This document shows positions 8,552-17,165 of a DNA stretch of 64,000 nucleotides, in pieces. A program made the translations under genes and the position numbers. Source of the stretch: Edaphocola flava (GTDB taxonomy: Bacteria > Bacteroidota > Bacteroidia > Chitinophagales > Chitinophagaceae). Below the pieces are notes generated by a model. That model saw nothing but the letters and a program-made list of their open reading frames with translations, did not search any database and was not told where the DNA came from. The stretch's first letter is position 1. The number at the start of each line of letters is the position of its first letter. The stretch covers positions 558,001-622,000 of the forward strand of contig NZ_SAIQ01000001.1 in assembly GCF_004118155.1 (NCBI RefSeq), in the 5' to 3' direction.

Positions 8552-9763
8552 TTACTTTACATATTGACTCATAAAGGCCGTAATACTTTCTTTCATATGG
8601 TCGATCTGCATGGCATCCAGACCATGGTGACAAGCGATCAACATACCGCCACGCATTACTTTATCGGCCTCAGGATAACCTGCTGCGCTGGCTTTATGTG
8701 CTACATTTTTAAATCCTGGCTGACGCAGAATATTACCGGTAAATACGGTACGCGTCTGGATATTTCTTTTCTCCAGGAAGATCTGCAGATCTCTGCGGAT
8801 GAAAGGAGCATTTTCTCTTACCGTAACAGCAAATGCCAGCCATCCTGTACGGGAATCCGGTAACTGCTGTGGCAGGATAAAGAACTCTTCGTATTGCTCG
8901 AAGAAGCTGCGCATCGTTGTATAATTAGCAGTACGCTTATCTATATTATCGCCCAGTTTATTTACCTGGATCAGACCGAATGCAGCACCCAGTTCTGAAG
9001 GTTCAATGTTGTAACCTGGCTCTTCGAATACAAATTTTGCATCGTAAGGGATACCGTCTACTTCTACATTGAAACGGTTTTCGATTTTCTCTGATTCTAC
9101 GAACAGGGAAGAACTGCGTCCCCAGCTTCTCAGCAGGCGACCACGATCATAAAAGGCATCTGTATTCACACACAGCATACCACCGTTACCGGCACAGTTT
9201 ACAATATGAGAACCATAGAAACTTGTTGTGCTCATATCGGTATAACGACCGCTGGATGCACCTCCAATCTCAGCACCTAAAGTATCAGCACTGTCTTCCA
9301 GTACAAACAGGTTATGTTTGTCTGCAATCTCACGCAACACTTTCCAGTCCGGCAGGTTACCGATCAGGTTAGGGATGATCATTGCTTTGGTTTTAGAAGT
9401 AATCATTTCTTCTACCTTAGACACATCTGTATTATAAGTACCCTCAGCCACATCAACAAAAGACGGAATCCATCCTTTCTTAACGATTGGCGCTACCGTC
9501 GTGGAAAAAGTCAGAGCAGGAGTAAGTATCTCCGCACCGGCTTCAAAGTTCAGCAGATCAGCTGCCAGGTATAAAGCAGATGAACCCGAGTTTACACCAA
9601 TACCATATTTTTTTGCATAAAGCCCTGCCACTCTTTCTTCCAGCGCACGTACATTTTTACCCATTTGTGTAGAGGTCTTTAAGACTTCTACTACCGCATC
9701 GATTTCTTCCTGACCATGAACCGTCTTACCATAAGGTACATGAGGATACTGATTGGTACTCAT
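8552..9763 (-). CDS. DegT-fold sugar dehydratase-like protein (PLP lysine replaced by His)
   Basis: A 403-aa member of the DegT/DnrJ/EryC1/StrS fold, which acts on nucleotide sugars with PLP or PMP. Fold markers are GVNSGSSALYLAADLL (~57-72), LTPALTFSTTVAPIV (~80-94) and VLEDSADTLGAEIGG (~154-168). Aminotransferases of this family have a Schiff-base Lys in SFxxxK. Here the motif is SFYGSHIVNCAGNGG with His186 at that place. This Lys-to-His change is the known mark of the dehydratases RfbH/E1 (CDP-4-keto-6-deoxyglucose 3-dehydrase) and ColD, which remove the C3 hydroxyl using PMP. EDSADTLG also resembles RfbH more than the usual EDAAHA. No [2Fe-2S] reductase partner or other deoxysugar genes are nearby. 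The exact substrate is unknown. Confidence 0.8.
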   Translation of the reverse strand: MSTNQYPHVPYGKTVHGQEEIDAVVEVLKTSTQMGKNVRALEERVAGLYAKKYGIGVNSGSSALYLAADLLNFEAGAEILTPALTFSTTVAPIVKKGWIPSFVDVAEGTYNTDVSKVEEMITSKTKAMIIPNLIGNLPDWKVLREIADKHNLFVLEDSADTLGAEIGGASSGRYTDMSTTSFYGSHIVNCAGNGGMLCVNTDAFYDRGRLLRSWGRSSSLFVESEKIENRFNVEVDGIPYDAKFVFEEPGYNIEPSELGAAFGLIQVNKLGDNIDKRTANYTTMRSFFEQYEEFFILPQQLPDSRTGWLAFAVTVRENAPFIRRDLQIFLEKRNIQTRTVFTGNILRQPGFKNVAHKASAAGYPEADKVMRGGMLIACHHGLDAMQIDHMKESITAFMSQYVK

Positions 9764-9883
9764 AAAATATTTGATTTATAAAATTTACAAGACAGCGAAG
9801 GTACAATTTAAATTGATGTTCTATTTTAATTTCCTGCAGATTATTGTTAAAACCCGGGGAATGATTTTACGCCTGATTAGTTC

Positions 9884-9891
9884 TATATTTG
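9884..9891 (+). promoter_or_regulatory. -7 box directly before the aldehyde dehydrogenase start
   Basis: TATATTTG ends only 4 nt before the ATG at 9896, implying a leaderless or almost leaderless mRNA. No matching -33 TTTG was found at 19-21 nt. Confidence 0.5.
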
Positions 9892-9895
9892 TGGC

Positions 9896-11353
9896 ATGAA
9901 TTTAAGTATACCAGCCACTATACAGAACTATATCGGGGGCAGATTTCAAGACCCTGTAAAAGGCATTTATCTTGACAATATCAACCCGGCAACAGGTGCT
10001 GTATATGGTCAAATACCCAACAGTACCACAGAAGATGTAGACCTTGCCGTTGCTGCTGCAGAAAAGGCCTTCCCTTCCTGGGCGGCCACCAGTCCGGAGC
10101 ACCGCTTCCGTATTATGAACCGCATGGCCGAACTGATCGAAGCTAACCTGGATGCACTGGCGCTGGCCGAGACTAATGACAATGGTAAGCCCCTGAGCCT
10201 GAGCAAGCGTGTGGATATACCCCGTGCTGCGGAGAACTTCCGCTTCTTTGCTACGGCTATTATGCACTTCGCATCGGAAAGCCATAATATGGAAAACCGG
10301 GCCATTAACTATACTTTACGCAAACCAATAGGTGTCGTGGCCTGTATTTCGCCATGGAACCTGCCTTTATATCTTTTTACCTGGAAGATCGCACCGGCAC
10401 TGGCTGCAGGTAACTGTGTCATTGCCAAACCATCTGAGGTAACGCCTATGACGGCTTACCTGCTCTGCCATATAGCGGCAGAAGCCGGCCTGCCGGAAGG
10501 GGTATTAAATATCCTGCATGGTGATGGTCTGCATTGCGGATCTGCGATGGTGGTTCATCCTAAGGTGAAAGCCGTTTCCTTCACAGGAAGTACCCGTGCG
10601 GGCAAGGATATCGCTGCACAGGCTGGAGCTGTGCTCAAAAAGACTTCCTTAGAGCTGGGTGGCAAAAACCCTAATATCATTTTTGCTGATTGCGACTGGG
10701 AGAAAATGATGAAGACTACAGTGCAGTCCTCTTTTGCAAATCAGGGCCAGATCTGCCTTTGCGGTTCCCGAATCCTGGTAGAAGAAAGTATTTATGAGCG
10801 CTTTAAAACAGAATTCATCGCAGCGGTACAGCAACTGACAATCGGGGATCCGCTGGAAGCAACTTCCAAACAAGGTGCGGTGGTAAGCAAAGTTCATTTT
10901 GATAAGGTAATGAGCTGTATCGAGCTGGCACAATCCGAGGGAGGCCGCATACTCCTGGGCGGCAATGCCGTTCAACCGGAGGGCCGTTGTGCCAATGGTT
11001 ACTTCATCGAACCTACTATTATTGAAGGTCTGGGACCGGATTGTAAAACCAATATGGAAGAAATCTTCGGACCTGTTGTGACCCTGCAGTCCTTTAAAGA
11101 TGAGGCAGAAGCCTTAGCCCTCGCCAATTGCAGTGACTACGGACTGGCGGCCACTATCTGGACACAGGACGTAAGCCGTGCACAACGTATGGCCAGCCAG
11201 GTACACAGTGGTATTATATGGGTAAACTGCTGGTTGCTGCGCGACCTGCGCACGCCTTTCGGTGGTTTTAAAAATTCGGGTATGGGTCGCGAGGGTGGCT
11301 GGGAAGCCTTACGCTTCTTTACCGAGCCCAAAAATGTTTGTATCGAATATTAG
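9896..11353 (+). CDS. NAD-dependent aldehyde dehydrogenase, 2-aminomuconic/2-hydroxymuconic semialdehyde type
   Basis: Oxidises an aldehyde to the acid with NAD(P)+. The 485-aa protein has every catalytic element: Asn155 in ISPWNLP, Lys178 in AKPSE, Glu253 in LELGGKNPN, and the nucleophile Cys287 in NQGQICLCG. The wording around these, especially GQICLCGSR and the C-terminal WVNCWLLRDLRTPFGG, matches the ALDH8A1 / muconic-semialdehyde dehydrogenase branch. Members of that branch act late in the kynurenine (tryptophan) or catechol meta-cleavage pathways. No other pathway genes are present here, so the substrate is an inference. The -7 promoter box sits just before ATG, which supports this start. 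Confidence 0.88.
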   Translation: MNLSIPATIQNYIGGRFQDPVKGIYLDNINPATGAVYGQIPNSTTEDVDLAVAAAEKAFPSWAATSPEHRFRIMNRMAELIEANLDALALAETNDNGKPLSLSKRVDIPRAAENFRFFATAIMHFASESHNMENRAINYTLRKPIGVVACISPWNLPLYLFTWKIAPALAAGNCVIAKPSEVTPMTAYLLCHIAAEAGLPEGVLNILHGDGLHCGSAMVVHPKVKAVSFTGSTRAGKDIAAQAGAVLKKTSLELGGKNPNIIFADCDWEKMMKTTVQSSFANQGQICLCGSRILVEESIYERFKTEFIAAVQQLTIGDPLEATSKQGAVVSKVHFDKVMSCIELAQSEGGRILLGGNAVQPEGRCANGYFIEPTIIEGLGPDCKTNMEEIFGPVVTLQSFKDEAEALALANCSDYGLAATIWTQDVSRAQRMASQVHSGIIWVNCWLLRDLRTPFGGFKNSGMGREGGWEALRFFTEPKNVCIEY

Positions 11354-11364
11354 AAGAACATACG

Positions 11365-11417
11365 CTTATATAAAAAAGCAACCGGATGATGATCATCCGG
11401 TTGCTTTTTTATATAAG
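11365..11417. terminator. Long bidirectional terminator
   Basis: A perfect inverted repeat of about 26 bp per arm centred near 11391 (core AAAAAAGCAACCGGATGAT and its complement). It has A/T runs on both sides, between the convergent aldehyde dehydrogenase and FKBP-like genes. Confidence 0.92.
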
Positions 11418-11424
11418 GTTTCAA

Positions 11425-11913
11425 TTAATTATAGCGCACTAAACGAATAGTATATACCAGTATTTTATCAGAAGGTACATAGCTTGGCTCTAATATTGTA
11501 TGGTTTCCTTTTCCTAATGATGGTGGCAGGTACAATTTCATTTCTCCTCCCATACCAATCAGCGGCAAAGCATATCTCCAGCCATATATGTATTTCGACA
11601 AGTCGTGGTACATAGCGGTAGAGTTATTATTGGTTTTCACAAAATAATCTTCGTTGTCATAAGCACGACCTTCAAAGTTGGCATATATATCAGAGCATAT
11701 ACCAGGATGATTGGCTGTACCTGGTTTAACGATCTGGTAGAAAAAGCCTCTGTTATCATACACTGCATTTGCATTTACAGATTCAACATATGCCTTCAGC
11801 GCCGTTATTTCCTCCTGGGGTACCGTCACACTTACATCCTCACATACATCCTTTTTAAAGCAGGAAGAAAGGCTCACACAGGCCATCAGGGCCACAAATA
11901 TTTTTTTCAGCAT
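11425..11913 (-). CDS. Divergent FKBP-like lipoprotein
   Basis: A 162-aa predicted lipoprotein with signal peptide and lipobox LSSC (Cys18). It is a paralogue of the gene 3 nt upstream, sharing the opening CxDVxVxxP, then Y(V/I)xxxNAxYDxRGFxYxI, and later GWRxxxPLxGxGGExxLYLPPxLGxG. The FKBP prolyl-isomerase fold is still visible in GWRYALPLIGMGGEMKLYLPPSLGKG, but the region before it (YDNEDYFVKTNNNSTAMYHD) has lost the usual FDSS and substrate-pocket pattern. It may therefore be a non-catalytic binding domain in the periplasm or on the outer membrane. Duplication followed by drift is the likely origin. Confidence 0.75.
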   Translation of the reverse strand: MLKKIFVALMACVSLSSCFKKDVCEDVSVTVPQEEITALKAYVESVNANAVYDNRGFFYQIVKPGTANHPGICSDIYANFEGRAYDNEDYFVKTNNNSTAMYHDLSKYIYGWRYALPLIGMGGEMKLYLPPSLGKGNHTILEPSYVPSDKILVYTIRLVRYN

Positions 11914-11916
11914 AAA

Positions 11917-12402
11917 TTAATCTTTTGTAATGCTATGAAGCTTAATGGTAAAAATAGTGATAGAACCTCCGGGAATAGGCCCGTTATCCTCATCACCGTA
12001 TCCCAATGCAGGTGGCAGGTACAGGATAATCTCTCCACCTTCTCCTACTAATGGCATACCCATTCTCCATCCCGAAATCAATGATAAAAGGGAGAAAGTC
12101 TGGTTATTATTGGAATCGAACACCGTACCGTTCACCAGCTTACCGGAGTAATCGATCATAATGGTAGCGCATTGCGATGGCTTTTTGCTCGATCCCGGGT
12201 TCTGGATTTTATAATAAAAACCCCTGCTGTCATATTCAGCGTTAATACTGTTATTGGTTATATAATTCTTCAGGGCAACAGAATCGCGTTCCGGAATACT
12301 TATATTAACATCCACACAGGTACTGCTGCTTTTATCCTTGCAGGAAACGGCAGTGGACAGAATAGCAGCGGACAGAATAGTATACAATACGGATTTCATC
12401 AT
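11917..12402 (-). CDS. FKBP-type peptidyl-prolyl isomerase lipoprotein
   Basis: A 161-aa lipoprotein (lipobox ending at Cys21, AVSC) with one C-terminal FKBP domain, predicted to speed proline cis-trans isomerisation in the envelope. The domain is well kept: IDYSGKLVNGTVFDSNNN (~86-103), the tryptophan loop ISGWRMGMPLVGEGGE (~108-123), and the end LYLPPALGYGDEDNGPIPGG (~126-145). First gene of a two-gene operon, with its divergent paralogue 3 nt downstream. Either of two adjacent ATGs (12402 or 12399) could be the start. Divergent from lptB. Confidence 0.86.
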   Translation of the reverse strand: MMKSVLYTILSAAILSTAVSCKDKSSSTCVDVNISIPERDSVALKNYITNNSINAEYDSRGFYYKIQNPGSSKKPSQCATIMIDYSGKLVNGTVFDSNNNQTFSLLSLISGWRMGMPLVGEGGEIILYLPPALGYGDEDNGPIPGGSITIFTIKLHSITKD

Positions 12403-12523
12403 CGTCAGTTCAAAAAAAGTAAACGCAAATTTATGCTATTTCATTCAGATTCCGCTCCGGAATCCCTAAACATAACTTAATTTGTTATCTTTTTATTGTG
12501 AGCCTATACGGTTCTTTTTTTAC

Positions 12524-12531
12524 TATTTTTG
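12524..12531 (+). promoter_or_regulatory. -7 box of lptB
   Basis: TATTTTTG, 15 nt before ATG 12547. It overlaps the alternative TTG start at 12529, so that start is unlikely. The -33 element is unclear. Confidence 0.45.
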
Positions 12532-12546
12532 CGCAAACACTATCAG

Positions 12547-13308
12547 ATGAAGGATCAGGTCCATCAAAAAATACATACGACTGAACTGGTTAAAAAGTAC
12601 GGTAAGCGTACTGTAGTAAATCATGTATCTATAGAGGTGCAACAGGGCGAAATTGTTGGGCTGCTGGGTCCGAATGGTGCGGGTAAAACGACCTCTTTCT
12701 ATATGACTGTGGGCCTGGTAAAACCGGATGAAGGACAGGTATTCCTGAATGATATGGATATCACGAAACTGCCTATGTATAAACGTGCGCAGCTGGGCAT
12801 TGGCTACCTGCCGCAGGAGGCTTCTATCTTCCGTAAATTATCTGTGGAAGATAATATTGCTGCAGTACTGGAAATGACAAAATTATCCCGTCAGGAACAG
12901 AAAGACAAACTGGAAAGCTTGCTGGAAGAGTTTCGCCTGACGCATGTACGTAAAAGTATGGGCGATGTACTGAGTGGTGGAGAACGTCGTCGTACAGAGA
13001 TAGCAAGGGCACTGGCGGTAGATCCTAAATTCATCCTGCTGGATGAGCCATTTGCCGGTATCGACCCTATTGCGGTGGAAGACATTCAGGCGATTGTGGC
13101 CAAACTGAAATTCAAAAACATCGGTATCCTGATTACGGATCACAATGTAAACGAAACCCTGTCGATTACAGACAGGGCTTACTTAATGTTTGAAGGTAAA
13201 TTATTAAAATCGGGAACTGCAGAAGATCTGGCTGCAGACGAAGAGGTGCGCAGAGTGTACCTTGGTAAACATTTTGAGCTACGCCGCAAGAAGTACGACG
13301 TAAACTAA
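12547..13308 (+). CDS. lptB: Lipopolysaccharide export ABC transporter ATPase
   Basis: The cytoplasmic ATPase that powers the LptBFG transporter extracting LPS from the inner membrane. The 253-aa protein carries Walker [10 protein letters not shown], the Q-loop region [16 protein letters not shown] signature LSGGERRR, Walker [14 protein letters not shown] and the H-loop [18 protein letters not shown] and [13 protein letters not shown] are typical of LptB rather than of amino-acid importers. ATG 12547 (MKDQVHQ) is chosen because the -7 box covers the upstream TTG. No other lpt genes are next to it. It converges with an OmpA-type lipoprotein gene with only 3 nt between the stop codons and no visible terminator. 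Confidence 0.93.
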   Translation: MKDQVHQKIHTTELVKKYGKRTVVNHVSIEVQQGEIVGLLGPNGAGKTTSFYMTVGLVKPDEGQVFLNDMDITKLPMYKRAQLGIGYLPQEASIFRKLSVEDNIAAVLEMTKLSRQEQKDKLESLLEEFRLTHVRKSMGDVLSGGERRRTEIARALAVDPKFILLDEPFAGIDPIAVEDIQAIVAKLKFKNIGILITDHNVNETLSITDRAYLMFEGKLLKSGTAEDLAADEEVRRVYLGKHFELRRKKYDVN

Positions 13309-13311
13309 CGA

Positions 13312-13869
13312 CTAGCCCTTCTCCTTACCCGGATACTCATCCTGATAGTTATATAATATCACGAACTCTACTCTCCTGTTTTGCTGGCGGCCTTCAAATG
13401 TTTCATTGCTGGCAACAGGATTTTTAGGACCGAATCCCCAGGTATAGATACGTTTATTTTTCACTTCACTTTGCAGTAATGCTGCTTTCGCGCTTTCTGC
13501 ACGCTCCCAGGACAGTTTTTCATTCATCTCCAGGCTGCCTGATATATCGGTATAACCGGTTACCAGTACGCTTGTTTTGGGATATTTGTTCAAAACTGCT
13601 GCCAGTTTTCCCAGAGAAGGCAGATAACTGGTATTTACGATTGAGGAGTTGACCTCAAAAAGTAATGCCTCCGGCAATACTACTTTTACTTTATCATCTT
13701 CATAAGTAACCTTCGCCTCTGGTAAGGATTTGGATAATGTCTCATACACATCCTTCATATCCTTACGCTGCTTTGCAGTAACGTGTTTTTTGGTTTTACA
13801 GGATGTAGTGGTGGTCATCAATGCTGTGCCAGAACCCAATGCCAGGAATAAAAACAAATACTTCTTCAT
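13312..13869 (-). CDS. OmpA-family lipoprotein
   Basis: A 185-aa predicted outer-membrane lipoprotein that should bind peptidoglycan. The signal peptide runs to the lipobox (TTTTSC, Cys24 of the MKKYLFLFLA start). The C-terminal ~110 residues are an OmpA peptidoglycan-binding domain: LLFEVNSSIVNTSYLPSL, VTGYTDISGSLEMNEKLS (diaminopimelate-binding Asp), WERAESAKAAL, and GRQQNRRVEFVI with the conserved Arg. The upstream in-frame ATG (13893) lacks a signal peptide directly after it, so ATG 13869 is used. Stands alone between lptB (convergent) and gdhA (same strand, separated by a terminator). Confidence 0.88.
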   Translation of the reverse strand: MKKYLFLFLALGSGTALMTTTTSCKTKKHVTAKQRKDMKDVYETLSKSLPEAKVTYEDDKVKVVLPEALLFEVNSSIVNTSYLPSLGKLAAVLNKYPKTSVLVTGYTDISGSLEMNEKLSWERAESAKAALLQSEVKNKRIYTWGFGPKNPVASNETFEGRQQNRRVEFVILYNYQDEYPGKEKG

Positions 13870-13915
13870 CTCAAATACATATTTATATCGCAAATATAGG
13901 CAATACAGTCTTATA

Positions 13916-13951
13916 AAAGTATTGCGCGCCGCAAGCGGCGCGCAATACTTT
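13916..13951 (-). terminator. Terminator after gdhA
   Basis: A GC-rich perfect 17-bp stem (AAAGTATTGCGCGCCGC and its complement) with a 2-nt nominal loop. It lies ~33 nt past the gdhA stop on the minus strand. Confidence 0.85.
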
Positions 13952-13983
13952 GGATATCAATAAAAAAACTACTTAATTTTCTG

Positions 13984-15405
13984 TTAAGGGAAGATACCTA
14001 ACTCTTCGTATGCCACACCAACTTTGTTGATAGCACAGATGAAGGCTGCAGTACGCATATCTTCAACTCCCTGATTCATTTTCAGTGCTTCACGGATCTC
14101 GTGGTAAGAACCGATCATAGTGTCTTCCAGACCGGAGTATACCAGATCAACTTCTTCTGGTCCACGCAGGATCATTTTACGCTCTACAGCGCCGAATGAT
14201 TTACCGGTAATGCTTTCTACACCTCTAACGATTTCCGCATTCATATTTTCGCTGAAACGTTTTTCCAGACGACCATAACGAACGTGGCTCAGGTTTTTCA
14301 ACCACTCGAAGTAAGAAACGGTTACACCACCAGCATTCAGGTACATATCCGGTACGATCAGTACACCTTTTTTGTTCAGGATCTCATCTGCTTCCGGAGT
14401 CAGCGGACCATTTGCCGCTTCACCAATAATTTTAGCCTGAATTTTCGCTGCATTATCACCATTAATAACGGCTTCCAGAGCGGCTGGGATCAGGATATCA
14501 CATGGTTTTTCCAGTGTTTCTGCGCTTTGCGCAATATTCTGTGCACCAGGGAAGTTCAGGATAGAACCTGTTTCCTTACGGTGTGTCATTACTGCTTCCA
14601 GGTCAAGACCTTTCTCGTTGTAAATACCACCTTCATATTCTGCCAGACCTACCAGTAAACAACCTGATTCCTGGAAGAATTTAGCGGCGTGGTAACCCAC
14701 ATTACCTAAACCTTGCACGACAACACGTTTACCATCCAGACCAGGAGTCAGGCCGATAGCGTGCATATCTTCTGCAACATTTACCAGTTCGCGGATACCG
14801 TAGAATACACCCAGACCGGTTGCTTCTGTACGGCCTCTTACACCACCCTGTGCAATTGGTTTACCGGTAACACAAGCTTGTGCATTCAGCTCACCAGGAT
14901 TTAAGGAAGAGTACGTATCTACGATCCAGCTCATCTCACGGGCACCTGTACCATAATCCGGAGCAGGAACGTCGATACCAGGACCGATAAAGTTTTTCTT
15001 AGCCAGCTCTGAAGTATAACGACGGGTAATTTTTTCTAATTCAAACGGAGTGTATTTTTTAGGATCAATCTTGATACCACCTTTACCCCCACCAAATGGT
15101 ACGTTTACCATAGCACATTTGTAGGTCATCAGTGCTGCCAGCGCCATAACCTCATCCTGGTTTACATCCATGCTGTAACGAATACCTCCTTTACAAGGTA
15201 ATTTGTGGTGAGAGTGCTGTACACGGTAGGCTTCAATTACCTCTACTTCATTGCCGATTTTTACCGGGAATTTGATTTTCAATATCGAGTTACAAGCTTT
15301 AATCTGCTCTAAGATACCTTTTTCAAAACGAGTAAATTTAGCTGCCTTATCAAAATTACGCTCCACTCCCTGAAAGAAGCTGTATTCGCTGTGTGATGCT
15401 GACAT
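13984..15405 (-). CDS. gdhA: Glutamate dehydrogenase (Glu/Leu/Phe/Val dehydrogenase family)
   Basis: Interconverts glutamate with 2-oxoglutarate plus ammonia, linking carbon and nitrogen metabolism. The 473-aa enzyme has the substrate-binding stretch [20 protein letters not shown] and the catalytic motif [13 protein letters not shown]. The catalytic Asp follows in [14 protein letters not shown], and the dinucleotide fold appears as [23 protein letters not shown] after the second strand suggests NAD use, but cofactor choice cannot be fixed by eye. Single-gene unit with its own terminator. It is adjacent on the same strand to ccmD/ccmC with only ~28 nt before it, so some read-through from those genes is possible. 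Confidence 0.92.
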   Translation of the reverse strand: MSASHSEYSFFQGVERNFDKAAKFTRFEKGILEQIKACNSILKIKFPVKIGNEVEVIEAYRVQHSHHKLPCKGGIRYSMDVNQDEVMALAALMTYKCAMVNVPFGGGKGGIKIDPKKYTPFELEKITRRYTSELAKKNFIGPGIDVPAPDYGTGAREMSWIVDTYSSLNPGELNAQACVTGKPIAQGGVRGRTEATGLGVFYGIRELVNVAEDMHAIGLTPGLDGKRVVVQGLGNVGYHAAKFFQESGCLLVGLAEYEGGIYNEKGLDLEAVMTHRKETGSILNFPGAQNIAQSAETLEKPCDILIPAALEAVINGDNAAKIQAKIIGEAANGPLTPEADEILNKKGVLIVPDMYLNAGGVTVSYFEWLKNLSHVRYGRLEKRFSENMNAEIVRGVESITGKSFGAVERKMILRGPEEVDLVYSGLEDTMIGSYHEIREALKMNQGVEDMRTAAFICAINKVGVAYEELGIFP

Positions 15406-15433
15406 ACTTTTTAGTTGATTTTGGTTATTAAAA

Positions 15434-15673
15434 TTATGGTTGATTTTGCTCTATCTTTTTAATTTTCTTTTCGATAGTAAACAAATATAAAATTATTCCT
15501 AAAAAAATAGTAAAAATTACGGTTACAACTACATATATTTTTCCGTCACCTCTCATTTGGTCTGCCATGGCCACCTTGCCGGTATCCTGGGCATTAGTGA
15601 TCAGCGGTAACAGTACAGCTGACAGACACAAGATCAGCTTAGCCAGATATGATTGTATGTGTTTTAAACGCAT
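15434..15673 (-). CDS. ccmD: CcmD-family small membrane protein
   Basis: A 79-aa protein with an N-terminal hydrophobic signal ([19 protein letters not shown]) and one C-terminal transmembrane helix ([20 protein letters not shown]). A basic tail [11 protein letters not shown] follows, the pattern of Bacteroidota CcmD. In other bacteria CcmD helps release heme-loaded CcmE from CcmC during cytochrome c maturation. It lies 50 nt downstream of a CcmC/CcsA-type gene, which is the main support for the name; the sequence itself is too short to be decisive. Confidence 0.7.
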   Translation of the reverse strand: MRLKHIQSYLAKLILCLSAVLLPLITNAQDTGKVAMADQMRGDGKIYVVVTVIFTIFLGIILYLFTIEKKIKKIEQNQP

Positions 15674-15723
15674 AGTATAAAAAGTGTTTTTTCTTTATTA
15701 CTTACTTTATTGAGTACATCTAT

Positions 15724-16392
15724 TTATTTTCCGCCGCCAGTCAGCAAATCTTTCTTGGCCACCAGCTGGTAACGTATACCCAGTGTTGCAATCCAGCATC
15801 CTAACAGGAACCAGCCTAGTACTGCTGTATAGAATACCGGGCGCATGGAAGGCGCCAGATCACCAAATCCTGGATTACCACCATTTCCCGGGTGCAAAGA
15901 AGCGGTAAGGCGTGGAAGGATCATGATCAGAGGGATCATGATAAAATAGGCGAAGACATTGTATACTGCCGATATTTTGGCTTTTTTGTCGTAATCCGGT
16001 ACTGCTCCGCGCAACGCCATATACGCAAAATAGATGAGTAAGCTCAGCGCAGATGCCAGTTGCTTAGGATCATTACTCCAGAAATCTCCCCAGGTAAAAC
16101 GAGCCCACTCCATACCGGTAACCATACCTAAAGAGCCGTACAGGATACCCACTTTGGCAAACTGTTCGGTATAAATATCAAACTTCAGATTTTGTGTGTT
16201 CAGGAAACGGATAGCATAAACGAGACTAACTGTAAAAAGAAGCATCATACCGAACCACATCGGTACGTGGAAATACAGGTTACGAATCGTTTCATTGAGA
16301 ATGTTCAGCGCCGGTACCGGCATCAGGAGTCCTACAATAATGGTTACAGAGAGTAAAAGGACACAGACAACTTTCCACCAGATTTTTCGCAT
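15724..16392 (-). CDS. ccmC: Cytochrome c biogenesis protein, CcmC/CcsA family
   Basis: An integral membrane protein (222 aa, about six helices) that presents heme for attachment to cytochrome c. It has the family's tryptophan-rich signature in a Bacteroidota form, ARFTWGDFWSNDPKQLAS (~97-114). Likely heme-ligand His residues are in RNLYFHVPMW (~38-47) and ASLHPGNG (~164-171). Followed by ccmD. The other maturation genes (ccmA, ccmB, ccmE, ccmF) are not in this window. Confidence 0.88.
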   Translation of the reverse strand: MRKIWWKVVCVLLLSVTIIVGLLMPVPALNILNETIRNLYFHVPMWFGMMLLFTVSLVYAIRFLNTQNLKFDIYTEQFAKVGILYGSLGMVTGMEWARFTWGDFWSNDPKQLASALSLLIYFAYMALRGAVPDYDKKAKISAVYNVFAYFIMIPLIMILPRLTASLHPGNGGNPGFGDLAPSMRPVFYTAVLGWFLLGCWIATLGIRYQLVAKKDLLTGGGK

Positions 16393-16523
16393 AATAAGAA
16401 TAGCAGAGGCTATATTAATTTATTATTAATCCGACAAAGGTAATAACATTTATGCCATTTCAGATACCAAACTGCTGTAATTATTTTTTGTGACAGATTC
16501 CTGATCATATGTCTTTTATGGCA

Positions 16524-16556
16524 TTTGGAGACAAAGCGGTTCAGGAGCTATATTTG
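16524..16556 (+). promoter_or_regulatory. Promoter of the FMN reductase gene
   Basis: TTTG (16524-16527), 21-nt spacer, then TATATTTG (16549-16556): a full match to the Bacteroidota primary-sigma promoter. The ATG follows 4 nt later, so the transcript should be leaderless or nearly so. Confidence 0.7.
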
Positions 16557-16560
16557 CAGT

Positions 16561-17061
16561 ATGATTACGATAATTTCCGGCACCAACAGAGCTGGTAGCA
16601 ATACACTGAAAGTAGCTGAATATTACTATAACATAGTACGCCAACGCACGTCCGATGTACATTTGTTCTCTTTGAAGGATATGGATGTACATTACCGTAG
16701 CGAGGCATTTAAGCAGGTAGAATCTGAATGGCTGATCCCTTCAGAGAAGTTCATATTTGTGCTGCCGGAATATAATGGGAGCTTTCCGGGCATACTGAAA
16801 ACGATGATGGACAGCTCCGACATCCGCAAATGCTGGTGGCATAAAAAAGCACTGCTGGTGGGCCTTGCAGATGGTCGTGGCGGCAATGCCCGTGGCCTGG
16901 ATCATCTGTCCAATATCCTGCATTATCTGAAAATGCATGTGCACTATAACAAACTGCCCATCTCTAAAATCAATGAAGAACTGCTGGAAGACGGCAGCTT
17001 TAAGCATGACAGTACCCGCATAAACATTGACCAGCAGATCGATGCTTTTATGCAGTTTTAA
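16561..17061 (+). CDS. NADPH-dependent FMN reductase-family flavoprotein
   Basis: A 166-aa flavodoxin-fold protein that probably binds FMN and reduces quinones, azo compounds or free flavin with NAD(P)H. The start MITIISGTNRAGSNTLKVAE holds the phosphate-binding SGTNRxxSNT loop, and FVLPEYNGSFPGILKTMMD (~66-84) is the flavin/substrate signature PEYNxSxPG of this family. ATG 16561 is chosen over the upstream in-frame ATG because that one lies on top of the promoter -33 box. Single-gene unit with a palindromic terminator. Confidence 0.86.
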   Translation: MITIISGTNRAGSNTLKVAEYYYNIVRQRTSDVHLFSLKDMDVHYRSEAFKQVESEWLIPSEKFIFVLPEYNGSFPGILKTMMDSSDIRKCWWHKKALLVGLADGRGGNARGLDHLSNILHYLKMHVHYNKLPISKINEELLEDGSFKHDSTRINIDQQIDAFMQF

Positions 17062-17096
17062 TGTAGCAATTATATATCTACATTAATCAAATTACG

Positions 17097-17132
17097 AAAG
17101 CCCCTGTATGAATTAATTCATACAGGGGCTTT
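17097..17132. terminator. Palindromic bidirectional terminator
   Basis: An 18-bp perfect palindrome (AAAGCCCCTGTATGAATT and its complement) between the FMN reductase gene and a convergent minus-strand gene. Confidence 0.88.
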
Positions 17133-17165
17133 ATAGTTCATTGTCTGGTCTTGTAAATTGAACCA

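Noticed and set aside
8552-9763. Ordinary PLP-dependent sugar aminotransferase
   Set aside because: The Schiff-base lysine position holds His186, so a dehydratase-type role is more likely.
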